The notes: generated by a model from the letters alone, not told the origin. Positions 1 through 5,696 are shown, numbered from the stretch's first letter. The stretch is DNA of 7,131 bases from Pseudomonadota bacterium (GCA_023412745.1 JAEZBZ010000050.1:1-7131), one strand, 5' to 3'. A program made the numbers and translations.

Positions 1-410
1 TAGTAGATGTTGGCCAGCAGCACGGCGCTGTCGACGCCGAAGCGACGCTCGCTATCAACCGGTCCAAGCAGGTCTAGGTTAGTCCCCTTACCATCCGCCT
101 CGAAGCGGTAGTCCCCCGTGATATCGACGCGCAGGTTCCGCCCCACGTACATGCCAAGCCCGCCGCCAAGAACGCCCGTGTCCTCGAGCGACCTGTTCGA
201 CAGCGCACCGTATCCCGCCTCGTGCAATCCCCCCGGACTGCTGATCGAGTATCCGCCGTCGATCCGGCCATAAAAGCCGAAGTTGCGGATATGCGAGGGA
301 TACTCACCCGGATCGGTCAGGTCGGCATAAAGGTCTGCCGCCGATGCTCCAGGAACGGATAGTGCGCCTGCAACAGCAAGCAACGCGATGACCGAGTAGG
401 CGGTACGCAC
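1..410 (-). CDS. Outer-membrane beta-barrel (porin-like) protein, N-terminal part
   Basis: This gene reads off the left edge, so only about 136 codons are present. I choose the GTG at 410-408 because an AAGGG ribosome site lies at 424-420, nine bases upstream, and because the resulting N-terminus is a clean signal peptide. It begins MRTAYSVIALL, has a hydrophobic core, and ends with a probable ASA|ADLY cleavage after residue 24. An in-frame GTG at 440 would add ten residues and lacks this spacing. The mature part is rich in Gly, Tyr and alternating hydrophobic residues, as in FGFYGRIDGGYSIS, GGGLGMYVGRNLRVDI and TGDYRFEAD, which fits transmembrane beta strands of the Omp25/Omp31-like class. 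By inference it is exported by Sec and inserted in the outer membrane. The C-terminal strands needed to confirm the family lie outside the window. The barrel class is fairly sure; the substrate or role is unknown. Confidence 0.8.
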   Translation of the reverse strand, partial: MRTAYSVIALLAVAGALSVPGASAADLYADLTDPGEYPSHIRNFGFYGRIDGGYSISSPGGLHEAGYGALSNRSLEDTGVLGGGLGMYVGRNLRVDITGDYRFEADGKGTNLDLLGPVDSERRFGVDSAVLLANIY

Positions 411-423
411 AGCGATAATCCCT

Positions 424-474
424 TGAACAACGCAGTTCACCACGCAACGGCGCGACGAACGAACTGATGCGAAC
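424..474. promoter_or_regulatory. Cluster of GAAC/GTTC half-sites upstream of the barrel-protein gene
   Basis: TGAAC-N6-GTTCA forms an inverted repeat at 424-439. GAAC then recurs at 457-460, 461-464 and 471-474. That is five copies of the tetramer or its complement in about 50 bases, directly in front of the minus-strand gene that starts at 410. The inverted repeat touches the ribosome site, so a bound protein could block expression. The spacing does not match the alphaproteobacterial LexA box GTTC-N7-GTTC. Function is inferred only. Confidence 0.3.
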
Positions 475-505
475 TGTCTCAGTACGGGACTATCGGGGAG
501 AAGAT

Positions 506-521
506 TTAAGGGAGGTTTAAC
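506..521 (+). promoter_or_regulatory. CtrA-binding box, perfect TTAA-N7-TTAAC
   Basis: The bases TTAAGGGAGGTTTAAC match the full consensus of CtrA, the alphaproteobacterial cell-cycle response regulator: TTAA at 506-509, seven bases, then TTAAC at 517-521. The site lies 96 bases upstream of the minus-strand barrel-protein start and about 156 bases before the broken small secreted gene on the plus strand. In the TTAA-to-TTAAC direction it points at the latter, but CtrA can act on either side. I saw no convincing -10 element, so the controlled gene is uncertain. The match is seen; binding is inferred. Confidence 0.55.
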
Positions 522-676
522 GAGGGACTTTCAGAGCCAGGATCGTTGCAGCGGAACCATCCGGCCGCGCATTGGGGCCGTAGAAGGGCTTGTTCGGAAA
601 CGTATCTCCGGCCCGGGGAAAACCGGCCATCTGAGCCAGCGTCCTCTATCCGCCAGACCAACCATGCTTCGCAGTT

Positions 677-987
677 ATGATCGCCGCCTCTATTGCTCTT
701 CTGCTTGCTGCCAGCAGCGCCCACGCGTTCAACGAGTTGAAGGGCGTGAACAAAATCACGACGGGACGCTCGTAGCCCTGCGTCAGGGCGAATATGAATA
801 TGCGTGTCGCAAAGCGATCGTCAGCACAAACCAGATACAGTATTTCGACCGTGGTGCCATCGACTAAGCCGCTGCGGAGGGAAAGCTCTATTCCTCAGAC
901 GAACGAGTTGACTTGGCGGCTGAACGACAGATGTCCGCCAGCCACGGCACCGTCCAAGCCGTAGCTATCGCGAGCTCCGGGATCTGA
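677..987 (+). pseudogene. Broken gene for a small secreted protein (frameshift plus stop)
   Basis: ATG at 677 opens a good signal peptide, MIAASIALLLAASSAHA, with probable cleavage AHA|FNE. The frame meets TAG at 773-775 after 32 codons. From 772 the neighbouring frame continues with protein-like sequence (VALRQGEYEYACRK, then AIVSTNQIQYFDRGAID), reaches TAA at 865-867, and then stays open to TGA at 985-987 (AAAEGKLYSSDERVDLAAE and on). Loss of one base near 770 would explain the split, since the restored reading TTGRxVALRQG is smooth. The rebuilt protein would have about 103 residues. The start has no clear ribosome site, and the signal peptide lacks its usual basic N-region, so the 5' end may also be damaged; ATG 664 reads MLRS just upstream in another frame. 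No slippery heptamer suggests programmed frameshifting. I do not recognise the family. Chance open frames remain possible. Confidence 0.4.
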
Positions 988-1391
988 GAGAGTGAGTGCT
1001 CGGGAAGCAGCCAGTCCGCATCGCTCCATACCTACCCTGCCTGCACCCCGAAGAAAACGCCGGACCAGTTTTAGCTACCGGATGAGCTGCTGGCTGCAAA
1101 AGCACTTTGGCTACCCGCAGCGACGTGTCCAATAATCGCGAATGACGAAATGGCGTTGCGCCGCGCCATGCTTCCCCCCCCATTTGCCTCCCAATAGCAA
1201 GACAGCAAATCGGTGACCGACTCCCCCCGAATCCGCACAGATGCGTTGCGAGCACAATCGACGCTTCGAGCGCGATCCCAAACGTGGAGACGTCGTCGCC
1301 GACGACGCAGTGCAACAGCCGGGGCGGACGTTTCTGAAGCCGAGGCAAAAAGCTATGCCTCTGCAAGGAAAAAGCCGCTTAACGGCCGCGA
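988..1391. other. Intergenic stretch without a supported gene
   Basis: These 404 bases downstream of both the broken gene and glmM hold no believable gene. The open frames on either strand lack ribosome sites and give Arg/Ser/Pro-rich products without domain character. I see a run of eight C at 1174-1181, a run of six C at 1223-1228, a small hairpin (ATGGCG at 1150-1155 with CGCCAT at 1164-1169), and a six-pair hairpin at 1342-1361 without a T run. No tRNA-like cloverleaf was found. It may be decayed sequence continuous with the pseudogene. Confidence 0.5.
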
Positions 1392-2741
1392 TCAGGCATC
1401 CGCCATGGCGACTTCGCGCACGGCGTCCACGATATCGCCGACGACAGCATTGACCAGCTTTTCGTCGTCTCCTTCGGCCATCACTCGGATCAGCGGCTCG
1501 GTTCCGGAAGGGCGAATGACGAGGCGTCCGCTGGCGCCGAGGCGCCCCTTACCCTCCTCGATGGCGGCGCGCACCCGCGCGTTGTCGAGCGGCATGCCGT
1601 TGGAGTAGCGCACATTGCGCAGAAGCTGCGGCAGCGGATCGAAGCGACGGCAGACCTCGCTCACCGGCTTGCCCGAAGAAACGACAACAGACAAAATCTG
1701 GAACGCCGCAAGCAGACCGTCGCCGGTGGTGGTGAAATCCGACATCACGATGTGGCCGGACTGTTCGCCACCAACATTGTAGCCATTCTTGCGCATGTGC
1801 TCGACGACGTAGCGGTCGCCCACTGAGGTGCGCACCATGTGCAGGCCGAGGCCGTCCAGATACCGCTCCAGCGACAGATTCGACATTACCGTCGCAACGA
1901 TGCCGCCCGCAGTCAGCTTGCCCGCGCGCGCCCAGCTATCGGCGATCACCGCCATGAGCTGGTCACCATCCACGATCGATCCGCGCTCATCGACGATCAC
2001 GACGCGATCGGCGTCTCCGTCCAGCGCGATACCGATATCGGCGCGCAGTTCGCGCACCTTCTCCACCAGCGCTTCCGGCGCGGTCGAGCCGCACTTGTGA
2101 TTGATGTTGTGCCCGTTGGGCTGGACGCCGATCTTGATGACTTCGGCACCAAGTTCCCACAGCGCTTCGGGTGCCACCTTGTAGCCCGCGCCATTGGCGC
2201 AATCGATGACGATGCGCAGGCCGTCGAGGCTCAGGTCGCGCGGCAGCGTCCGCTTGGCGAATTCGATATAGCGCTCCTGCGCGCTCTCAACGCGGGTGGC
2301 GCGGCCGATGGCGTCCGGCGCGGCCAGCATCGCGGAGGAATCGGACGCGACGAGGCGCTCGATCTCGCGCTCCTTCTCGTCCGACAGCTTGTAGCCTTCC
2401 GAATCGAACAGCTTGATGCCGTTGTCCTGGTAGCGGTTGTGCGAGGCGGAGATCATCACGCCGATGTCGGCGCGCAGCGAGCGTGTCAGCATCGCCACCG
2501 CCGGCGTCGGCATCGGACCGAGCAGGAAAACGTCGCAGCCGACCGCAGTGAAGCCGGACATCAGCGCCGATTCGATCATATAACCAGACAGCCGCGTGTC
2601 CTTTCCGATCACCACGCGCGAGCGGTGCCCGTTGGCGAACACGCGCCCGGCCGCCATGCCCACCTTAAGCGCCACTTCCGACGTCATCGGGTTGCGATTG
2701 GCAGGGCCGCGGATACCGTCAGTACCGAAAAGACGTGACAT
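1392..2741 (-). CDS. glmM: Phosphoglucosamine mutase GlmM
   Basis: GlmM converts glucosamine-6-phosphate to glucosamine-1-phosphate in the cytoplasm, the step before UDP-GlcNAc, and so feeds peptidoglycan and lipopolysaccharide. The 449-residue product has the family's usual length and all its motifs in order: N-terminal FGTDGIRG (5-12); active-site loop ISASHN (97-102), whose second serine, Ser100, is the phosphorylated residue; metal site DGDADR (241-246, Asp241, 243 and 245); sugar-binding GGEQSG (324-329); and phosphate-binding RPSGTEP (410-416). The start ATG at 2741 is preceded by AGGAG at 2758-2754, a slightly long 12-base spacing. The residue after SASHN is Arg where many homologues have Pro. 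Many alphaproteobacteria carry ftsH directly upstream of glmM, but here the upstream neighbour is a divergent ParA-type gene. GC-rich coding creates long antisense frames inside it, which I regard as artefacts. Confidence 0.98.
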   Translation of the reverse strand: MSRLFGTDGIRGPANRNPMTSEVALKVGMAAGRVFANGHRSRVVIGKDTRLSGYMIESALMSGFTAVGCDVFLLGPMPTPAVAMLTRSLRADIGVMISASHNRYQDNGIKLFDSEGYKLSDEKEREIERLVASDSSAMLAAPDAIGRATRVESAQERYIEFAKRTLPRDLSLDGLRIVIDCANGAGYKVAPEALWELGAEVIKIGVQPNGHNINHKCGSTAPEALVEKVRELRADIGIALDGDADRVVIVDERGSIVDGDQLMAVIADSWARAGKLTAGGIVATVMSNLSLERYLDGLGLHMVRTSVGDRYVVEHMRKNGYNVGGEQSGHIVMSDFTTTGDGLLAAFQILSVVVSSGKPVSEVCRRFDPLPQLLRNVRYSNGMPLDNARVRAAIEEGKGRLGASGRLVIRPSGTEPLIRVMAEGDDEKLVNAVVGDIVDAVREVAMADA

Positions 2742-2761
2742 GATCGAATTCTGCTCCTGTT

Positions 2762-2796
2762 CGGGCCGCCGTGATATCGCGGAACGGCGGGGCCCG
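2762..2796 (-). promoter_or_regulatory. Hairpin in the glmM leader
   Basis: CCGCCGT at 2766-2772 pairs perfectly with ACGGCGG at 2784-2790 across an 11-base loop. With a two-base bulge at 2791-2792 the stem extends by CGGG (2762-2765) pairing CCCG (2793-2796). In the glmM transcript this GC-rich hairpin sits only a few bases upstream of the ribosome site at 2758-2754. There is no T run, so it is not a terminator. A role in translation or mRNA stability is inferred. Confidence 0.35.
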
Positions 2797-2905
2797 GTTC
2801 CACAGCCACTTCAAAAAGCGCGCGAACCCGGACATACGGCAAACTGTCTCGCATTCGCTATACCACCGCAAGTCGTAGCCCGGCCTCCACAAACGCATGA
2901 AGTCT

Positions 2906-2941
2906 GTTCATGAACGGCAGAACATGTGGATTGTTCATGAC
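2906..2941. promoter_or_regulatory. Palindrome and half-site cluster between glmM and parA-like gene
   Basis: GTTCATGAAC at 2906-2915 is a perfect 10-bp palindrome. GAACA at 2920-2924 pairs with TGTTC at 2932-2936, and GTTCATGAC repeats the palindrome's left arm at 2933-2941. The cluster lies in the divergent region, about 165 bases from the glmM start and 200 from the ParA-type start, so a regulator here could affect both. The motif is seen; the operator role is inferred. Confidence 0.35.
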
Positions 2942-2965
2942 ATGGATATGGCCCTTTGCGCTCAA
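2937..2965 (-). promoter_or_regulatory. Possible sigma-70 promoter for glmM
   Basis: Read on the minus strand, TTGAGC (2965-2960) is followed after 17 bases by TGTCAT (2942-2937). Each matches four of six consensus bases. The -10 element overlaps the half-site GTTCATGAC at 2933-2941, and the leader would be about 190 bases and include the hairpin at 2762-2796. This is a weak prediction, because alphaproteobacterial promoters diverge from consensus. Confidence 0.22.
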
Positions 2966-3138
2966 GCCGAGCATTGCGCCGACGCCACGCGCCCTCTGTC
3001 ACGTTCCTCACAAGTTGCGCGGCCGAATGGCCACGGGGCAGGAATCAGGCCATAGGGGAAACCTTGAATGCGAACCGCACGGTGAGTGACCCTGAGTGAT
3101 CCGGGCGCTCCCCATCCCCGAACGTCTGCGAGGTTCTG

Positions 3139-4017
3139 ATGGCCTTCTTTCTGGCAGTGGCCAACCGCAAAGGCGGCGTTGGCAAATCGACGATATCCGT
3201 CATGATCGCGCACGCCGCCGCTGTCTGGGGACGCAAGCGCGTGCTGCTGCTCGACCTTGATTCGCAGTGCAACGCCTCGCTCATCCTGCTCGGCGGCCAG
3301 GGCTGGAGTCAGGCCCGCAAGGGCGGCCAGACCATCGCCGACTACTTCTATGACCTGTTCGACGGCAACAATCCGACGCCGCGCGAATACCTGATCCATG
3401 GGGCGGGCGACGTTGCAGCCTCAGCCGACGGCCGCGCGCCGGTGCTATCGGTACTCCCCGGCTCGCTGCTGCTGGAGGATATCCAGGGCGAGCTGTTTCT
3501 GCGCGAAGCCAATCAGGGCAGCGATCCGGAAGTGATCGGCCAGCGCGTGCGCGGCAAGTTGCAGCGACTCATGACGCGTTTCGGCGACGACTACGACATG
3601 GTGATCCTGGATTGCGCGCCGGGACTGTCGTTCGCGGCTCTCGCAGCGCTGCGGGCCGCCGACAAGGTGCTGGTGCCGTTCCGCCCTGATTATGTGTCGC
3701 AGCTCGCCGTCGATCGCGTGGCGCTGCTGATCGAGGAAAAGCGTAACCTGGACGACCTGGAGGAAATCCCGTTCGACCAGCGCCGTTATGTCTGCCTCGC
3801 CAATTACGTCCGCAACCAGGGACCGGAGCGCATCCTCGTCGAAGAAATCGCCGACGCTCATCCTGTACTCGAGACCAAGCTTCCGCAGCGCGACAGCATC
3901 GCCAACGCTTTCGATTGGGTTGGTCAGCGCCGCACCATGGAGCAGAAATATGGTGACTGCATCGAGGATGCTCGTAAACTTTATGATGAAGTCACTGCAT
4001 TGATGGCCGCGGCCTGA
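3139..4017 (+). CDS. Orphan ParA/MinD-superfamily ATPase
   Basis: This 292-residue cytoplasmic ATPase has the deviant Walker A box KGGVGKST at residues 11-18, with the signature lysine Lys11 and the P-loop Lys16. The A' motif LLLDLDSQCNAS follows at 37-47, and Walker B MVILDCAPG at 154-162 with Asp158. ParA dimers bind nucleoid DNA in an ATP-dependent way and move or space a cargo when a partner stimulates hydrolysis. The protein starts directly with the ATPase fold, so it lacks the N-terminal DNA-binding domain of large plasmid ParAs. The start is supported by GAGG at 3130-3133, five bases from ATG. No ParB or parS is present. The next gene, 21 bp downstream, is a small uncharacterised protein that probably acts as its partner. 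I take this to be a cargo-positioning ParA rather than the chromosome-partition ParA, which usually lies beside parB and gidAB. The family is sure; the cargo is unknown. Confidence 0.92.
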   Translation: MAFFLAVANRKGGVGKSTISVMIAHAAAVWGRKRVLLLDLDSQCNASLILLGGQGWSQARKGGQTIADYFYDLFDGNNPTPREYLIHGAGDVAASADGRAPVLSVLPGSLLLEDIQGELFLREANQGSDPEVIGQRVRGKLQRLMTRFGDDYDMVILDCAPGLSFAALAALRAADKVLVPFRPDYVSQLAVDRVALLIEEKRNLDDLEEIPFDQRRYVCLANYVRNQGPERILVEEIADAHPVLETKLPQRDSIANAFDWVGQRRTMEQKYGDCIEDARKLYDEVTALMAAA

Positions 4018-4027
4018 AATCTATAAA
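4000..4027 (+). promoter_or_regulatory. Possible internal promoter before the small partner gene
   Basis: TTGATG at 4000-4005 and TATAAA at 4022-4027 are separated by 16 bases, close to the sigma-70 consensus. The region is AT-rich amid GC-rich coding. Transcription would begin only about five bases before the ATG at 4039, giving an almost leaderless message, in keeping with that gene's weak ribosome site. The sequence match is seen; activity is inferred. Confidence 0.3.
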
Positions 4028-4038
4028 ATACGGATCCG

Positions 4039-4551
4039 ATGCCCAAAGCCACTCGTCCACTTTCTGGCGCTGCTCGCGACAAGTACTTCCGTGAACTGTT
4101 CGCGGCTGAGTCGGAGCTGCCGCCCGCCGCCGCCGATCGCCTGAAGCGCATCTGCACGCTGGAAATCTCGCAGATCCGCGTGCGCGAACCGCTGCCGGAC
4201 AGATCGAAGGCACGCAAATCTGCGCCTCAGCCGGTCGCGGAAAAGACGGCCCAGGTTGCAGAGGCTGCGACGACCGCCCCGGCGCCCGCGCCCGCGGCTA
4301 CCGAAACGGCACCGGAAAGCGCAGCCTTCGATCCTTACGCGTTCAGCCTCGTCACCTTCTTCCGCCGCAGCGGCCGCGAAGCGCTGCTATCGCGGCTGAA
4401 TACGATCACCTCGGTCGAACATCTGCGCCAGCTCGCGGAAGCCCAGCACGTGGCGCTCCCCCCGGAAGCAACCAGCCCGGAAGATCTGCGTGCCGCCATC
4501 ATCGACGGCACAGAGCAGCGGCTGGCCGATCGCCGCGCCGCGGCGAGCTGA
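4039..4551 (+). CDS. Uncharacterised 170-aa protein, probable ParA partner/adaptor
   Basis: I do not recognise a named family. The product has three visible parts. Residues 1-60 are charged and mostly helical in character, with many Lys and Arg (RDKYFREL, DRLKRI, DRSKARK). Residues 61-95 form an Ala/Pro/Glu-rich, probably disordered linker. Residues 96-170 form a compact domain that opens AAFDPYAFSLVTFFRRSGRE and continues with the helical segments EHLRQLAEAQHVALP and EDLRAAIIDGTEQRLADRR. The last part faintly recalls short SAP or Rho-N helix-extended-helix folds, but I cannot confirm this. There is no signal peptide, membrane segment or ParB-type helix-turn-helix. It follows the ParA-type ATPase by 21 bp on the same strand. 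A basic tail, a flexible linker and a folded domain suit an adaptor that stimulates ParA through its basic end and holds a cargo through its domain. The coding call is firm; the role is inferred. Confidence 0.85.
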   Translation: MPKATRPLSGAARDKYFRELFAAESELPPAAADRLKRICTLEISQIRVREPLPDRSKARKSAPQPVAEKTAQVAEAATTAPAPAPAATETAPESAAFDPYAFSLVTFFRRSGREALLSRLNTITSVEHLRQLAEAQHVALPPEATSPEDLRAAIIDGTEQRLADRRAAAS

Positions 4552-4562
4552 ACCGGACGCCA

Positions 4563-4586
4563 CCGGCGCACAAAGCGCCGGAATTT
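4563..4586 (+). terminator. Terminator-like hairpin after the parA-like operon
   Basis: CCGGCGC (4563-4569) and GCGCCGG (4575-4581) form a perfect seven-pair GC stem with loop ACAAA, 12 bases after the stop codon. It is followed only by AATTTC, so the T run is short and termination may be partial or Rho-assisted. Confidence 0.5.
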
Positions 4587-4594
4587 CGTCAAAT

Positions 4595-4646
4595 CGCCCG
4601 ACCATGTTGCGCCGGTATCGACAGTCCGGTCGGGCGGTTGACCGGG
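4595..4646 (+). repeat. Two overlapping, mutually exclusive inverted repeats
   Basis: CGCCCGACC at 4595-4603 is the exact complement of GGTCGGGCG at 4628-4636 (nine pairs, 24-base loop). CCGGTC at 4626-4631 complements GACCGG at 4640-4645 (six pairs, eight-base loop, plus one possible U-G pair). Both use bases 4628-4631, so only one stem can form at a time. They lie between the terminator-like hairpin and the transglycosylase gene. Confidence 0.4.
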
Positions 4647-4666
4647 ATTGTTCAGATCGGGCTAAC
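4638..4666 (+). promoter_or_regulatory. Possible promoter of the lytic transglycosylase gene
   Basis: TTGACC at 4638-4643 is a good -35 match. At 17 bases spacing lies GCTAAC (4661-4666), a poor -10. Transcription would give a leader of about 120 bases that contains the 10-bp palindrome GTTGGCCAAC at 4745-4754. The upstream hairpins overlap the -35 element. Weak prediction. Confidence 0.25.
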
Positions 4667-4792
4667 CGATAGGAATGCCGACCCCACCTGAATTCTGGCG
4701 TGCAGGCACGCAATCGGGGTAAGCATCGATCCAAAATCGCGATAGTTGGCCAACAGCGTCGATCTCGGTCGCACGCCACGGGGAGGATTGTG

Positions 4793-5638
4793 ATGGTGGT
4801 GAATGGTAAGGCCCGATGGGCGGTTCGCGGTTGCGTTGTCGCGGCGGCCTCGTGCGTGATGCTCGCAGCGGCCCCGGCGAACGCACAGGGCGCACGGTGT
4901 GGCAACGATGGGCACGGCTTCAACGCATGGCTGCAGGACTTCCGCGGCCGGGCACGCGCCGCCGGCATCAGCGAGGCAACGCTCGACCGTGCCCTGGCGA
5001 ACGTCAACTATGACCGCAACGTTGTCCGGCTCGATCGCTCGCAGCGCTCCTTCAAGCTGAGCTTCGAGGAATTCTACAAGCGCCGCGTCGGCACCTACCT
5101 GATCAACAGCGCCCGCACGCAGATGAAGCGTCACGCGGGGCTGCTGGATCGCGTCGAGAAGCGCTATGGGGTGCCGCGCGAAATCCTGGTTTCCATCTGG
5201 GGCCTTGAGACCAACTTCGGTCGTGACGGCGCGGGCAAGCATTCGATCATCCAGGCTATCGCGACGCTTTCCTACGACTGCCGCCGCTCCGCATTCTTTA
5301 CCGAGCACCTGATGGCCGCCATGCGCATCGTGCAAAAGCGCGACATGTCGCCGGAGGAAATGCGCGGCGGCTGGGCCGGCGAGATCGGCCAGGTCCAGTT
5401 CCTGCCCGGCTCCTACGACAAGTACGCCGTCGACTTCGATGGTGATGGCCGCCGGGATCTGGTCAAGAGCGTGCCGGACATGCTGGCGTCCACTGCCCAC
5501 TACCTTCAGGCCCATGGCTGGAAGCGCGGCGCCGCCTGGGGCCCGGGCACCGCCAACTACGATGCAATCAAGGCCTGGAACAAAGCCGAGGTTTATGCGC
5601 GGACCATCTCTGTCATGGCAGAACGCCTGAGCGACTGA
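4793..5638 (+). CDS. Periplasmic lytic murein transglycosylase, MltB-like (SLT_2 type)
   Basis: This enzyme cuts the MurNAc-GlcNAc bond of peptidoglycan and leaves 1,6-anhydro ends. I start it at ATG 4793 because GGGAGG lies six bases upstream and the product then begins with a signal peptide (MVVNGKARW, hydrophobic stretch 14-27, cleavage ANA|Q after residue 31). An ATG at 4700 would bury that signal behind 31 extra residues. The 281-residue protein carries the family motif IWGLETNFG at 135-143 with catalytic Glu139, then AIATLSYDCRRSAFF (155-169), the GGWAGEIGQVQFLPGSY segment (192-208), FDGDGRRDL (215-223) and HYLQAHGW (236-243). No lipobox precedes the mature part, so it is probably soluble. 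It has no C-terminal peptidoglycan-binding domain, so it is a short form. The gene converges on a LysM/LytM gene, and the two share a terminator. Confidence 0.93.
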   Translation: MVVNGKARWAVRGCVVAAASCVMLAAAPANAQGARCGNDGHGFNAWLQDFRGRARAAGISEATLDRALANVNYDRNVVRLDRSQRSFKLSFEEFYKRRVGTYLINSARTQMKRHAGLLDRVEKRYGVPREILVSIWGLETNFGRDGAGKHSIIQAIATLSYDCRRSAFFTEHLMAAMRIVQKRDMSPEEMRGGWAGEIGQVQFLPGSYDKYAVDFDGDGRRDLVKSVPDMLASTAHYLQAHGWKRGAAWGPGTANYDAIKAWNKAEVYARTISVMAERLSD

Positions 5639-5665
5639 GCGCTCACTCGCGGCATTGGCGGAATC

Positions 5666-5696
5666 AAAAAAGGCCTCCCGATCGGGAGGCCTTTTT
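5666..5696. terminator. Bidirectional intrinsic terminator, perfect 30-bp palindrome
   Basis: GGCCTCCCGATCGGGAGGCC at 5672-5691 is fully self-complementary and is flanked by A6 (5666-5671) and T5 (5692-5696), so both strands show a GC stem followed by a T run. On the plus strand it ends the transglycosylase message 28 bases after its stop. On the minus strand it begins two bases after the stop codon of the LysM/LytM gene. Confidence 0.92.

Noticed and set aside
424..474. LexA (SOS) operator in the GAAC cluster
   Set aside because: The copies are spaced N0, N6 and N10, not the N7 required by the alphaproteobacterial LexA box.
1174..1181. Run of eight C as a phase-variation tract
   Set aside because: It lies in no gene and at no plausible promoter spacing.
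1342..1361. GAGGCA/TGCCTC hairpin downstream of glmM as a terminator
   Set aside because: Only six pairs and no T run follows on the minus strand, so it is too weak to call.
965..1366. 133-codon minus-strand frame downstream of glmM
   Set aside because: No ribosome site, no recognisable motif, composition like random GC-rich sequence, and it overlaps the tail of the better-supported broken gene.
1213..1608. 131-codon plus-strand frame running into the glmM 3' end
   Set aside because: Arg/Ser-rich, half of it antisense to glmM, with no start signal.
1839..2738. 299-codon open frame antisense to nearly all of glmM
   Set aside because: It mirrors glmM codon bias in GC-rich DNA; the product is Arg/His/Ala-rich without domain or ribosome site.
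3445..3861. 138-codon frame antisense to the ParA-type gene
   Set aside because: Codon-bias artefact within a complete, motif-bearing gene.
4700..4792. Upstream ATG as start of the transglycosylase
   Set aside because: It would place 31 basic residues before the signal peptide, while ATG 4793 has GGGAGG six bases upstream.
4652..5515. 287-codon frame antisense to the transglycosylase
   Set aside because: Shadow of the real gene; no motif, and it ends in unrelated intergenic sequence.
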